DNA of 6,309 nt from Oscillospiraceae bacterium (GTDB lineage Bacteria > Bacillota > Clostridia > Oscillospirales > Acutalibacteraceae), in contig CADBMQ010000030.1 of assembly GCA_902795765.1 (NCBI GenBank), forward strand, positions 1-6,309. The letters are read 5' to 3'. Shown here piece by piece: positions 5,303-6,309 of the stretch; positions within the stretch are counted from its first letter, which is position 1; each line of letters starts with the position of its first letter. The notes beneath the pieces are model-generated. The model worked only from the letters and a program-made list of their open reading frames with translations, was not told the DNA's origin and did no database searches. Position numbers and translations under genes: made by a program.

Positions 5303-6309
5303 ATGCGATTTGCAAAAGCGGTTGTTAAACACCGCATTATTATTCTGATACTGACGGTTGCTTTATTAGTACCATCAATTATTGGTATGATTTGCACCCG
5401 TGTCAACTATGATATGTTGACATATTTGCCGTCAGATATGGAAACTATTGCCGGTCAAAATGAACTACTTAAAGATTTCGGCAAAGGTGCTTTTACTTTT
5501 TTGATTTTCGAGGATATGCCAAACAAAGATGTGGCGAAACTCAAACAGAAAGTCGAAAAAATCGACCACGTTGATACTGTGTTGTGGTATGATTCTATCG
5601 CTGATTTGTCGATACCTATGGAAATCCTACCAGACTCCATTTACAAGGAGTTTAATACCGACCACTCGACTATGATGGCTGTATTTTTTGATAGTGGCAC
5701 TTCCGACGATGCCACAATGAATGCAGTTAAAGAAATTAGGTCGGTTTGCGGCAAACAATGTTTTGTTTCGGGAATGACCGCTCTCGTTGTTGATTTGAAA
5801 GAATTGTGCGAACACGAAGAGCCGATTTACGTTGCACTTGCCGTAATTTTGGCATCTGCCGCTATGATTATATTTATTGATGGTTGGCTCACTCCGTTTG
5901 TTTTTCTTGCATCTATGGGTGCAATGATTATTCTAAACTTGGGTACAAACTTCTTCTTTGGCGAAATATCTTACATAACAAAAGCGCTGTCTGCCGTTTT
6001 GCAACTTGCGGTTACGATGGACTACTCCATATTCTTGTGGCATAGTTACAATGAGCAACGAGAAAAGTTCCCCGACCACAAGTATGCGATGGCGGTTGCT
6101 ATTAAAGAAACACTTACAAGTGTAATCGGAAGTTCAATTACCACTATTGCAGGATTTGTTGCTCTCTGCTTTATGAGTTTCACGCTCGGTCGTGACCTTG
6201 GTATTGTTATGGCGAAGGGTGTTCTTTTGGGTGTTATAGGCTGCGTAACTGTTTTACCTGCTCTGATACTCTTTCTCGATAAACCGCTCCAAAAAACAAA
6301 ACACCGCTC
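5303..6309 (+). CDS. MMPL/RND-family membrane exporter, N-terminal part (runs off the window)
   Basis: A partial gene of 335 complete codons, still open at the window end. The product is an integral membrane transporter of the MMPL (RND superfamily) type, expected to export lipids, drugs or other hydrophobic compounds using the proton gradient. The layout matches the N-terminal half of the family. Transmembrane segment 1 is at about 11-31. An extracytoplasmic domain follows at about 32-173. A cluster of five hydrophobic segments lies at about 174-192, 196-216, 225-247, 272-293 and 301-326. The segment LQLAVTMDYSIFLWHSYNEQR has the Asp-Tyr pair (Asp240, Tyr241) that in MmpL-type pumps takes part in proton relay. 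A second similar half would be expected beyond the window. The ATG at 5303 has GGAGG at 5289-5293, nine bases upstream. The TetR-type gene upstream and the palindrome at 5246-5262 suggest repressor control. The substrate cannot be told from sequence. Confidence 0.9.
   Translation, partial: MRFAKAVVKHRIIILILTVALLVPSIIGMICTRVNYDMLTYLPSDMETIAGQNELLKDFGKGAFTFLIFEDMPNKDVAKLKQKVEKIDHVDTVLWYDSIADLSIPMEILPDSIYKEFNTDHSTMMAVFFDSGTSDDATMNAVKEIRSVCGKQCFVSGMTALVVDLKELCEHEEPIYVALAVILASAAMIIFIDGWLTPFVFLASMGAMIILNLGTNFFFGEISYITKALSAVLQLAVTMDYSIFLWHSYNEQREKFPDHKYAMAVAIKETLTSVIGSSITTIAGFVALCFMSFTLGRDLGIVMAKGVLLGVIGCVTVLPALILFLDKPLQKTKHR

Overview
The window looks like ordinary chromosome from a low-GC Gram-positive anaerobe of the Clostridia, probably a gut Ruminococcaceae/Oscillospiraceae-type organism. 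This rests on the AT-rich DNA, strong GGAG-type ribosome binding sites, AT-rich spacers, classic hairpin plus T-run terminators, a class II galT, a long divergent PRPP synthetase and a clostridial-type MMPL exporter next to a TetR regulator. The taxonomic call is an inference; no rRNA or marker gene is present. I see no phage, IS element, CRISPR array, tRNA or rRNA.

Layout, left to right. Bases 1-134 carry no convincing gene. A short AraC-type DNA-binding protein (135-611, +) follows; it appears to lack its sensor domain. A 133-base spacer with an extended -10 promoter leads to a 372-residue ribose-phosphate pyrophosphokinase (745-1863, +). A strong, probably bidirectional terminator (1886-1929) separates it from a convergent minus-strand operon. 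That operon reads galT (3928 down to 2438), then a small lipoprotein of unknown function (2415 down to 1936), with a 22-base gap. galT and the inorganic pyrophosphatase gene (4046-4579, +) are divergent, with back-to-back promoters in the 117-base spacer. The pyrophosphatase gene is followed after 29 bases by a TTG-started TetR-family regulator (4609-5169, +), probably in the same transcript, which ends at a hairpin terminator (5185-5215). An MMPL/RND-type membrane exporter starts at 5303 (+) and runs off the window end.

How the genes fit together. The metabolic genes are housekeeping: PRPP for nucleotide and amino-acid synthesis, galactose-1-phosphate entry into UDP-sugar metabolism, and pyrophosphate removal that pulls such reactions forward. 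The TetR regulator and MMPL exporter look like a classic regulator/efflux pair. A 17-base near-perfect palindrome just upstream of the exporter is the best operator candidate. Its left half resembles bases overlapping the -10 box of the pyrophosphatase promoter, which could mean autoregulation, but that is speculative.

I did not find a clear undescribed system. The most interesting items are the candidate operator, the uncharacterised lipoprotein tied to galT, the divergent PRPP synthetase and the truncated AraC protein.
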